A stretch of 64,000 bases of DNA from Dipteronia dyeriana. Lineage: Eukaryota > Streptophyta > Magnoliopsida > Sapindales > Sapindaceae. The DNA is taken from the NCBI GenBank assembly GCA_032871835.1, contig CM065298.1, positions 74,118,154-74,182,153 on the forward strand. The letters run 5' to 3'. Under the pieces are notes generated by a model that worked only from the letters and a program-made list of their open reading frames with translations, had not been told where the DNA came from and ran no database searches. This document shows, piece after piece, positions 22,701 to 32,400 of this stretch (the first letter of the stretch is position 1; the number at the start of each line of letters is the position of its first letter). A program made the position numbers and the translations under genes.

Positions 22701-23344
22701 ATATACATAACCTAGTGAATATGCAAGAATATTCAATATGGAAAAAATCTAGGTCAAGACATTCATGCTTATCTAGGATTAATAATGACAATTAAAGCAA
22801 ATCCTAGATATCAATGTTCTAAATGCAAAGGCAAGGAGAATTAGCTAGAAGGGTAATATCGTCTTAAATGCTAGCTATCATGAAAGCATACATCTCAACC
22901 TACAAACAACTACTCAAGCATGTTATAAATGTAATAAAACTTAAAAGAGAGAGACTTCTGGATTGTAAAATCCTTGAGATGGATACAAGATCCTTATTTA
23001 TTGAAGTCTCATAATTGTTTTCACACATAAATTTTGCATTCATTTTAAAGCATTCAACAATTTCATCATTCATATTACTTTACAGCATGTCATGGAGATC
23101 AATTCTAGGTCATTCAAACTGTACTTCCCAATCAATTCTCCTATTCCAAATATGCATGTTTGGTCATAAATAAGACATGGATTGCATGTAAAGTAAAGTT
23201 GCACACTTACTAACAAAATATGTACAACCAATCATCTCAAGCAATTAATAAAGAAGCATAAATATTATTAATGAGCACAATGCAATGCCAATTTGCTCTC
23301 TTTGCTTGAGCTCCCCATATGGGGTCAATCAAAAACTAGTCAAG

Positions 23345-24495
23345 AGGGGATATGAGTCCCTATAGACTTACCAAGTCCATTTGACCTAGTTGAGCCTATG
23401 GGTGAAACCTTAGCACAATGGCATGTGGGTTCATTTTTTCTAATCCACTTAGGTGACACATTGTCATTCCTAGTGGTCAAGATCATCATATTACTCCTAG
23501 GATCATTAACACAAGCTTTCCTAGGCACATGCATATTGGCTCTACCCCTTTTTCTTTCAATCATGCTCTTAGTTCTACACATGTTAATGTACTTGAAGCA
23601 ATTTGGTCTAATATGACCATCAACACCACAAAAATGACATGAAGGAATAAAATGAGGGGTCATAAAATTCCTTTGTGAGGACAAAGATGCTTTCCCATGT
23701 CTTTGAGCATTCCTTTGGTGTGGTATTGATTCTCTTCTCCCTTGTTGTTGAGTTGTAGAAGATTGCTTCTTGACTTGATGGCTTTTAGTTTGAGAGATAG
23801 TTGCTTGAAATGCTCTCATTGGTTGAGCTTGAGCTTGACTTCTTTGTGCCATCTTGACTTGGACATTTCTAGAACACTCTTCTAGTTCAATTTTCTTCTT
23901 AGGATGAAGTGGGAGAAGAGGTTCTTTGAAGTCCGAGCTCTTGACAAATATCGTCTAGCTAGAAGTTAAGGTCTCCTTGTCATTTTCAAAACCCTAGACC
24001 TCTCTTGTCACTTGGCTTCTTGCCAACTCCCAACATGTGGTCAAGCTTCACTTTTCTTCCATTCTTCACTTTATCACTTAAGTGAGTCAGTTTGTTGATA
24101 GCTTGAGGTTCTCTTCCTTTATCTTTCGAACCTCTTCTTCATATTCAACTTTGAGCTTTGAAAATGCTCAATGAACCCTTCAAGGTTCATACTCTCTACA
24201 TTTCCATTTGTAGAGTGAGATAAAGAACTCTTATCACTAGAGTCATCACTAGTGTAACTTGTTGCCATGATGGCATCATCAACGTAAGTAGCTTCACTTA
24301 TCACTCTCTTAGCTACTTTTTCATCTACTCATTTTTCAAGGTCATTACTTAAGGCTTTGTTGCCTTTTTCTACATCTTCCACAAAGGAGGCTCCAAAAAC
24401 CGTGCAGTTAAGAATAACCTCTTCATCATTTGAGGAATCTTCTTTATTTCCACTCTAACTTGATGAGGCAACCACCACTTTTCCTTTATTCTTCC
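23345..24495 (-). pseudogene. Sirevirus gag, second half (split gene)
   Basis: Read leftwards from 24495, this continues the gag whose first half lies at 34988-35888. It contains an acidic serine-rich tract (SDDSSDKSSLS), then after frame breaks a glutamine-rich linker. The second zinc knuckle C-H-F-C-x4-H-x4-C (about 23640-23595) follows, with KYINMC and WIRKNEP. It then reads KVSPIGSTRSNGLGK and within a few codons passes into post-pol sequence, so protease and polymerase have been deleted. Several stops are present, for example after 'VVASSS' near 24455. Confidence 0.82.
24491..24495. repeat. Left target-site duplication of the 24496-34987 element
   Basis: CTTCC here and CTTCT at 34988-34992 are the probable 5-bp duplication, with one base different. 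The gag reading frame on the minus strand is continuous across the site if the element plus one copy is ignored. Confidence 0.7.
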
Positions 24496-25272
24496 TGTTA
24501 GGTTTTAGTTTGTGTTGGCATGAATTCCATATCAAAATGATGTTTACTTGTAAAGACTTAGTTGTTTAGGTTCATGATGATTCAAGCTTCAAGGAAGAAG
24601 AAACAACAAGTCAAAGCAAGTTCTAAGTCTTCAAAGAGAAATGATGCAATTTGGTTCTACAAAGGTATACTAAGACCTTATCTTTCTCTTACAAGGCTTA
24701 GGCACACACACACACACACATATCATACATTTGTGTCCCTGCATCATTGTGCACCTTTATAGACACACACATATAATTCATTCATATGTGTCCCTGTATC
24801 ATTGTGCACCATGTATAACACATTCACACACTTGGAGATGAATGCTCATGCATTGGTTTGGAAATAACATGTTTTGGAATATGCATGATTGGAAACTATC
24901 TCTATGTAGTTTGCATTCTAGTGTGAATTGTGTTTGTGTGTGTATATGTTTGTATAACATGGATATTGAACTTGAATTTAGTCTTAAATCATTCTTGATT
25001 GATTTCCGGTCATTTTGGTTACTCATACTATTGACTTCAAGTTCAAAGTAAAAAATACTACACTTTCAACTCATGTTTCATACATTGTCTTCGTCTTCGT
25101 ATATCAAGTCAAATTATTATGTTCTGGGTTGAGTAGCTTAAATTTCCATGTCCATGAAAGAGTTATGGTTTGTAATCTGCAAATGGATTCAAATTATGAG
25201 TTTAGAGGCCGGATAACAGTCGAAGAACGCGAAGGAAGGTCTAAGGAGAAAGAAGCAAGCCAACACTTCTTT

Positions 25273-25350
25273 CCCGAGATGGCTCGTGGCCATCTCGGGG
25301 GAAAAGGCTTGCTGCCCCGAGATGCCCACGTGCCATCTCGGGCAGCAAGC
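25273..25350. promoter_or_regulatory. Two adjacent inverted repeats with a G-box upstream of TATA
   Basis: The first palindrome pairs CCCGAGATGGC with GCCATCTCGGG around a 5-base loop (25273-25299). The second pairs GCTTGCTGCCCCGAGATG with its near-complement ending GGGCAGCAAGC (25307-25350). The loop of the second holds CACGTG (25327-25332), the plant G-box core. The 3' LTR keeps the palindromes (33171-33245) but reads CAACATG at the G-box. They lie 60-135 bp upstream of the TATA box. Confidence 0.55.
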
Positions 25351-25407
25351 TTGCTTGGCTTCATTTTGCCCCTCGTGGTCATTTCACATGTCCAAGTCTC
25401 CCACTCC

Positions 25408-25415
25408 TTTATAAA
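25408..25415 (+). promoter_or_regulatory. TATA box of the Sirevirus derivative LTR
   Basis: TTTATAAA in a CT-rich context (CCACTCCTTTATAAACGC), conserved at 33306-33313 in the 3' LTR. Confidence 0.55.
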
Positions 25416-26356
25416 CGCTTTCCCTCTCACATTACATTTTAAGAAGAAATTCAAATCAAGTGTGCAAAATTTTTCTCTCTAAATTTTCTCACCTTCCAAA
25501 CACCATAACTTCTTCATTTGAACTCCAATTTGAGTGATTCAAACTTGAGAGTGTTAATCTATTCAATATCCAGCTTTTCTCTGAAGGTTTGAGTTTATTT
25601 TTCTGCTTTTTTTGGTGTCTAATCATACAAAAACGGGACTGCACCTAGATCAACTAAGGTATTGATTTTCTCTCTAAGTTTTCTTTTAAAACTTGGTCAA
25701 TTGCCTTGGGTTTTCTTCTTCTACATATATTTGTATATTGTGAGTGTTTTGATTTGTGTTTTGAACACTTTTAAAGCTAGGTTGGGTTTCAATTGAAATC
25801 ATTCGTGTTGAGTTAGGTTTTGATTTTGCCTATGTTATCACATGTTTGGGATTGTATTGTGCTAGCTTTGATTCTAGGACTATTTTGTGATCTTTATTTG
25901 ATTGATTTTAAGATAAATAGATCTTCACATGTATTAGGATCTCTTGGCTAAAATTCTTACATAATACATGTGTTTATGTTCTTTTGAGCTATTCATGTAA
26001 TTTGTTGAATCTATGATTAGGAATATGCTCCAGAACTTATGCTTAGATCTATTTGAGTTTGTCATATGATTTTAGAATGTTTTGGGTTTTTGTGATTTAA
26101 ACTTGATCTTTTGATTTGTTGATCATATCTTGTGATTCAAGTTTAGATATATGCATGAATCTAGTTTGTGATTAATGTTGATCATATCTTACATAATCTC
26201 GATTAACTACTCATGCATGATTAACTAGACTATATGTGATTTGTGCATTCATGCTTATGTCTAGTATTTTCCATAGGATGTGTTGATCATAGCATTTTAT
26301 GTTGCGTGCTTGTTTGCCTTTTGCATTCATGATCACCTAGATGCCTTGTAAAAAGG

Positions 26357-26651
26357 AAGTCTTGACAATAGGTGTGAGACCTATGGTGTTGAGCAAGAAG
26401 TCTTGGCAAGAGGTGTGAAGGCTCGGTTTGTCTAGCAAGGAAGTCTTGGCTAGAGGTGTGAAGCCTTGGATAGTCGAGCAAGAAGTCTTGCCTAGAGTTG
26501 GGAGATCTCGGATAGGTGAGCAATTAAGTCTTGATTAGAGTCGGGAAGACTCGGATAGTTGAGCAAGAAGTCTTGCCTTGGGTTGTGAAGATCCAGATAA
26601 GGTGAGCAAGGAAGTCTTGACAAGAGGTGTAAAGCCTCAGATTGTTGAGCA
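26357..26651. repeat. Tandem repeat of about 42 bp, seven units, inside the 5' LTR
   Basis: Each unit starts AAGTCTTG and ends near GAGCAAG. The 3' LTR has six units (34254-34506). Short open frames on the minus strand across the array are by-products of the repeat. Confidence 0.88.
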
Positions 26652-27103
26652 TAGGGCGGCAACTTCTAGAGTAGGATATGAGGGTAGTTTCTAGGTGAAG
26701 AGGTCACTTGAGAGATTGCACTTATCTTATCTACTAGTGGATTTTGTTTGCCAGTGGCTGCTAGCCCGTGGATGTTTCCTCTTTGGAGGTTTACCACGTT
26801 ATATCTTGTGTCAACTTTTCTCTATCCCTATCTCTCTAATATTTGTGTTGTGGATAGAACTCTTTATGTATGTTGACTTCCTCTTTATAATATAGATTGT
26901 GTATGTGTAACAATTACTTGTTTGTATCACACTTTACTTATTTTTATATATTGATTAACTGTCTTTAATTAATATATATTGTGATACAAGCATTCTAGAG
27001 GGACAAACTTTTGTTAGTTTCTAAGGAAGTCGAAAAAAGTGTTTAACCTATTCACCCTCCTCTAGGTTATCCTTGAGCATTTAACCGTGATTGTATTTTC
27101 AAT

Positions 27104-27115
27104 TGGTATCAGAGC
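27104..27115 (+). other. Primer binding site (initiator tRNA-Met type)
   Basis: TGGTATCAGAGC lies two bases after the 5' LTR end, the usual Ty1/copia primer site in plants. Confidence 0.93.
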
Positions 27116-27185
27116 AGGACATTAGATTGCACTTAGTGTGAGTCCGGGGTGATACTTTCACGGTTTTTGTAAGGCGTTTGAGGTC

Positions 27186-29187
27186 ATGGGTATACAAGAT
27201 GATGTAATGGCGGAATGAGCCTCAAATACTAGGCCACCATTACTTTGTGGCACTAACTATGGGTATTGGAAGTTGAGGATGAAAGCCTACATCCGCTCTA
27301 TTGATGAAAGGGCTTGGATGGTAGTGGAAGAAGGTTATAGTCCTTCTACCTAGGTTCAAGAGGATGGAACAAATGAGTGAATGGAGAACAAATGAGTTTG
27401 AGGTTGCTAAATGGCACCATCGTGCTATGAATGCCATCTTTGGAGGAGTTGATAGGCATCAATTCTCCTACATTCAAAATCTTGAATCCGCAAAGGAAGC
27501 TTAGGATACTCTCCAAGTTACTAATGAAGGAACCTTAGCGGTGAAGAAATCGAGGCTTCAAATGTTGGCATCACAATTTGAAGGTTTAAGTATGGGTGAG
27601 GAAGAAAAGTTCGAAGACTTCCAATTCCGGCTTCTTAACATAGCTAATCAATGTCAAGCACTTGGAGTACCTATCTCTAAAGAGCGTTTAAATTGGAAAA
27701 TCCTTAGGTCTCTTCCTAAGAGATTTAAATCAAAGGTGATGGCCATTGAGGAAAGCAAGGATGTGGATAGTATGAACATCGATGAGTTGCTTGGGTCTCT
27801 CCAAACTTATGAGATGTGCTTGAAGCCAAAGATCAAGAGTAAGGGAATTGCTCTCATTGCTATTGAGGAGGAGAGTGATTATGAAAATGAAGAAATGGCA
27901 CTCTCGGTTAGAAGGTTCAAGAAGTTTCTAAAGAAGAATGCCAAACCTAAAGGCAAGTCTTCTCCATGGATTGTGAAGAATAGTCAAGCCATGAAAAAGA
28001 AAGAAGTTCAATGCTATAATTGTCAAGGTTTTGGTCACTTTGCTAGTGAGTGCACCAAGAAGCCATCTAAGAAAGACAAGAAAGGCAAAGTGTTGGCAGC
28101 TACTTGGAGTGATGATAATTCTAGTGACAATGAGAGCTTTAGTAGTGAGTCTTCAAGTGATGAAAAGTTGGTGAGCAACTTTGTAGCTCTAACGGCTTCT
28201 CATTCTTCATTAGGTGTTAGTAGTATAATATCTTTGAACAAGAACCTTGATGCAAATCATGATGGAAGCTCTAGTTCCATTCCTACTAATCTTGAGTTGT
28301 TGAAAAAGATAGAAAAGCTTGAAGAAGCTAGAGACAATGCTCAAAGAGAAGTAGTTGAAAATTATGATTTGATCAAGAAGCAACTAAATAAGTTTGTGGA
28401 TGTTACTCGTAGACTTCTTGGTGATATTATGAAGAAGTTTAGAGAACTTGAAATGATTAACCTTGAGAAGGATAATGTGATATCTTCTTTGAAGAAGAGA
28501 GAACAAGAATTGATGGAAAAGATAGACACGGCTAAGGAGGCTATCAAGGATTTAGTGAATGATTCGGTTAGTGTGTCTAGTGTTAGGAATCTTGTTAACT
28601 CTCATAGTGGTGAAGACGACTTGGTAGTTGAAGAGGAGCTTTTGGAAGCACCACTTCCTATTCACTTGGATGAAGTCGTGATTGTTAAGAAACCACACAA
28701 GAAGAGAAGATCAAAAGCCAAGAAGAAGTTGGAGGAAAAGGTATCTTTGCAAACTCCTAGGGAAGCTAGTTCAACACCAAAAGGTACAATCTCATCTTTT
28801 ATTCCAATTTGCCATTATTGCAACACAATAGGTCACATTAAGCCTATGTGTTATAAATATATTGAAAAATGCAAATTAGGAAATGAATCTAGGGATAAAG
28901 AGATTAAACTTCAACTTGAACATGCTAAGGCCTTGAAAATTGAGAAACATGATAATTTTGCTAAGCATGAGAAAAAGTTGTGGAGTAGAAAGAATTTTAA
29001 TCTTGTTCAACTTGACAAAGCTTGTGTTGATAATGTTAAGGTAGAATGTGTTAATGATATTCTTGTTAATCAAGTCATTGAAGGACTTTACTCTAGATTT
29101 AACATTGTTGTCAATGATGATATTGGAAATGTTTGTGTAGGTACACCCAATAACAAGTGGTTCAAGGGTGAGTGCTCTTATCACTAA
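27186..29187 (+). pseudogene. Sirevirus-type gag with broken N-terminus and long open C-terminal part
   Basis: The probable original start is ATG 27186. The first 320 bases encode the conserved opening (RPPLLCGTNYGYWKLRMKAY, DERAWMVVEEGY) but hold TGA 27216, TAG 27351, TGA 27378, a frameshift and TAG 27502. From 27505 the frame is open for about 560 codons. Domains are a capsid-like region with MGEEEKFEDFQFRLLNIANQ and ILRSLPKRFKSKVMAI, and an acidic region. Zinc knuckle one is C-Y-N-C-x4-H-x4-C (28012-28053). A serine-rich tract and a long coiled coil (28300-28550) follow. Knuckle two is C-H-Y-C-x4-H-x4-C (28810-28849). Gag normally packages element RNA. The breaks near the start mean it is probably not made full length. 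Confidence 0.9.
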
Positions 29188-30874
29188 AATAAGAAGCACA
29201 TGTGAGATAGCTTTGAGGCTATATATCAATTGTGTTGAGAATTCTTGCTTGCTAGCTTTGAATACTCCATGTATTGATATGAACTTGGTTATCTCACATC
29301 ATGTTTGTTATGATGGTCAAAATTTGTTGATTAACTTTGAAGAAGTTCTTTTGTTATATGTGTTGATTGGGTTGAGATATTATGCTTTTTATACTCTTGT
29401 TGTGAAACATCGTCAACTTGGTGTCACGAGGACATTCAAGACAAGAGTGCTCATAAAAAGGGCGGAAGTATGATATTTGGTGAATATAATATGCAAAAAG
29501 GTATCTCTATACTCTATTGCATGTTCTCTTAGATATTCATCTTTTGACTCAATTTTTGACATACATCTCATAGCATGTCATATTAGAGAATTTTGTATAG
29601 CATACATATGGTTCTCATTGACATTTGCTATTTTAGGATCTAATAGTGATATTGTTCACATTGATCTTAACTTTGATCATTGTTTGTGTTTAGTATATTG
29701 AGTGACATTACTTTTGAAAAATATGAGCTTCATATTCTTTGAAAGCTACTCATTAGAGAAGTAATGATCTTGAATAAGTCTCTACTCATTGCTCTTAGAT
29801 CATGTGCTTATGAGCCATAAAATCTTGGTTTTCTAAAATTGCACCTTGCTTCTCTTATATGTTTTGCTAGTAGGTTGAGTTTACTAATATGTAAACATTG
29901 GATACACCTTGAAGTTTTTGTGCTCAAGTACATTTAAAATGACCTATGGTTAGTATCCATTTTACTTCGGCAATTACACAGAACTCAACGAGCACCTTCA
30001 TGGAAAGGGCTACGAACATTGGTTGTGAAAGCCACCCAATGTTGGAAAGAGCTACACCATTGTGATGAGTGAAAGCCGTCATGAAGTGAATTTTTGTTTA
30101 TGTAAAAAAAAAATGGAAAAAATCAAAGAAGTGTTGAAATGAAATCATTAAAAAAAAATCTTTGATTCAAAGCCTAAAAAGAAAAGGAGGAAGGCTTGAA
30201 AAGAAGTTTAGTTGAAAATCAAATGAGCTCGAGTTGTAAAATAGAAATGGGATGACGAGCCACATGCACACACACGCTTATATGTTGAAAATCTATTCTC
30301 TTAAAAACAAAAAATTCCGGATGATAATCGGTTTGACTTTTTATGGAAAAAGCTTAAGATGAATAGTTGTTGGAAATTGTTTGCATGTTGATTATCAAAC
30401 TACTTCTTGATATATATTTGAAGCATATCTCTCTCGCACACACTTTGTTTATGAGTATGATGATATCCTTGCAATTGTTGAAGAATTATGAGAGAACTTG
30501 AAAAATCTTTGTGTATCTCTCTTAGCATATGAAGCTTATTTTGTTGATATTTCTTCAAATTGCTTGAATGTATGATTGTGTGAACTTCCTTGTGAACCTT
30601 ATGCTATCATGAATCTTAGTAGTAGCATTTATTAAGGGAGAGCATTGTATGCTAGACATTGTTCTCCTCAATGATATGTTCACATGCTTCATTTTGTTAC
30701 ATGTTGGCATATTTTGACTTAATGATGCTTGTAAGATATTACTCACTATCTTTGTCTTGCATGATGATTCATTCTTAAGTCATATGTCATTGTTTTATAT
30801 ATTTATGACTAATAAGCTTGTTTTGTCTTTCACTCACTTTTGTATGTTAATAGCATCTTATTTCACAAGAACAA
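29188..30874 (+). other. Internal region where pol would be expected; no pol recognised
   Basis: I looked for protease DSG, integrase HHCC/DDE, RT YVDD and RNase H signatures and saw none. Short open frames at 29168-29473 and 29477-29701 match nothing I know. The rest is AT-rich, with A-runs near 30103 and 30150. The element therefore appears non-autonomous. Confidence 0.65.
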
Positions 30875-31932
30875 ATGGGAAGAACTAAAGTTACCGAAGT
30901 GGAAATCAATTGAATCCCATTGTGAAAGCCAAGTCAACCTCAAAGAGATCCAAAGCTTCAAGGTCAAAGGATTTAGGGATCTTTGCAACTAAGAAGATAT
31001 TTCAAGAGAGAGGCATTGACTTAGGTAAATGTAAAGATTCTTATGTTCTTAAATGCATTAAGGATAGAAATTGGGAATCTTGGGTGAGCATGCTAGGAAT
31101 AGTGAATGACACTATTATTAGAGAATTTTATCATGAATATAGAGAGAGTGCCACCTTATTGGATGCTTTGATGGATGTTAGGGGTGTTGTGTTTAGAGTT
31201 AACCAGGTAAACATTAACAAGTTCCTTGGGCTATCTAGTGATATTGATTCAAACTTTCTAGATGTTGTTATCATTGAGAATCTTAATATCATGGGTAGAA
31301 CTCTATGTGACAATACTTCTTTTGAGTGGAAAGGTAGAGCATATATTAATCAACAAGAGTTAACTAAGGCAAGTGCATTTTGGCATCTTTTTATCTGCAC
31401 AAATATTATTGGATCTTCGAATTCAACCGAGTTGAATAAAGACAAGATCAAAATAGTATATGCCTTAGTGACTAATCAACCTATAAACCTTAGGGATTTA
31501 CTTATGTTTTATTTGGATAATACGGATTTCTCAACTAGAGGAGATAAGAAGCTTGCATTACAGGGGTTTATAACTTCTTTGTGTTTAGCTCGTGGTGTTC
31601 AAAGTAGTGGAGATGATATATTGGTACAACCCTTGGAAAAGTATAGTGATAAACGTGTGTCATACATGCCATATAAGGATAAGGGTAAGACATGTGATAC
31701 TTTTGGACTTTTTAGTTCACAAGTTGATTGTCAAGAGACTAGCATGAACATTCTTCCGTATTGGGCTTTGCATTTGAAGAAGAAGGTTGATAAGCTTAGT
31801 TCTATAGTTGAAAAACAAGATGCTAGAATAAAAGAGTTGAAGGAGTGTATTGCATCAAGTTCAAGACCACCTATCAAGCATTATGTTAGGTCAACTACAC
31901 GCACATCTTTCTTTGGTGGATCTAGTAGCTAG
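30875..31932 (+). CDS. Plant-transposon-protein-like ORF in the position of the Sirevirus envelope-like gene
   Basis: The open frame follows TAA 30886-30888 and runs to TAG 31930-31932. The natural ATG may be 30875 (MGRTKVTEVEIN), which ends at a TGA after 12 codons, so a small frameshift separates it from the long frame. A basic N-terminus (KRSKASRSKD) is followed by a domain with KDRNWESWVSM, TIIREFYHEY, DVRGVVFRVNQVNINKFLGL, WHLFICTNI and IVYALVTNQPINLRDLLM. A coiled coil (KKKVDKLSSIVEKQDARIKEL) and a serine/arginine tail complete it. The W-E...REFY...VRG order matches the ORF of Athila-like copies A and B. I see no transmembrane segment, so envelope function is not supported. The biochemical role is unknown. 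Confidence 0.72.
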
Positions 31933-32388
31933 TATTTGAGTCTCATGGTATGTTTCTTACCTTTTGGCATCATTACATGTCAAAAAGGGGGAGAAAGAGT
32001 TGTTAAGAGTTGCTAGTTACTTAGTTTCCTTTTTATGTTGTTTTTGTGAACTTTTGGACTTTCAATGGCTTGTAATAATTAGTCTTAAGATTTGGTTAAG
32101 AATTCTTGTATTTGGCATGTATTGAGGGGGAGATACATGTATTTGTGGACTTAATTGTATATTCTTATCCATATTATATGTTGCCATTTGTTGTCTTTCG
32201 CTTGTATATGCATTGTGCTTTGAGATGATTTGTAGGTTGCTTCAAGAGAAGATCAAGATGAAGTTCAAGAGTTGGTGAAGATTAGTTATAGGAATCCTAC
32301 TCATTGTAATGTGAGGGAGTGATTTTGTGACCTATCTTCATTTTTATATTTGTAGTAAATGTATAGGTGTTTTAACTTGGAATTTTTC
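31933..32388 (+). other. 3' untranslated region of the Sirevirus derivative
   Basis: Non-coding. It has G-rich tracts AAAAAGGGGGAGAAAG (about 31982) and GAGGGGGAGATAC (about 32124), both resembling polypurine tracts, before the one adjoining the LTR. Confidence 0.6.
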
Positions 32389-32400
32389 AAAGGGGGAGAT
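32389..32400 (+). other. Polypurine tract
   Basis: AAAGGGGGAGAT directly precedes the 3' LTR start TGTTAGG, the expected position for plus-strand priming. Confidence 0.92.

Larger units (their letters stand above)
22701..24495 (-). mobile_element. Minus-strand Sirevirus remnant, distal half
   Basis: From right to left it contains the second half of gag (24495-about 23345), then a direct jump into post-pol sequence (about 23335-22960, matching 14040-14440), then a piece of Sirevirus LTR (22955-22701, matching 44690-44930). Protease, integrase, RT and RNase H are absent. The proximal half of the same gag is at 34988-35888, beyond an inserted 10.5 kb element. Confidence 0.8.
24496..27101 (+). 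repeat. 5' LTR of the Sirevirus derivative
   Basis: This is a 2606-bp direct repeat of 32401-34987. It contains a CA microsatellite (about 24704-24720), paired GC-rich palindromes (25273-25350), a TATA box (25408), seven tandem units of about 42 bp (26357-26651) and a pyrimidine stretch near 27052 that is greatly expanded in the other LTR. Confidence 0.92.

Noticed and set aside
25194..25482. Open frames on both strands across the LTR palindromes (also 32969-33380)
   Set aside because: They lie in untranslated LTR sequence, are explained by the GC-rich inverted repeats, and match no protein family I know.
26287..26523. Minus-strand frame rich in S-Q-D-F-L repeats (also 34184-34507)
   Set aside because: It is a by-product of the 42-bp tandem array.
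27104..27115. TGGTATCAGAGC sites considered as tRNA gene pieces
   Set aside because: Only the 12-13 base primer match is present, next to LTR ends. No cloverleaf surrounds any of them.
29168..29701. Two short frames after gag in the Sirevirus derivative as new genes
   Set aside because: No recognisable domain, no clear start context, and composition like the surrounding AT-rich non-coding region.
30875..31932. Envelope-like protein for the ORF before the 3' LTR
   Set aside because: The position fits Sirevirus envelope-like genes, but I see no signal peptide or transmembrane segment, and the motifs fit the plant transposon protein pattern better.
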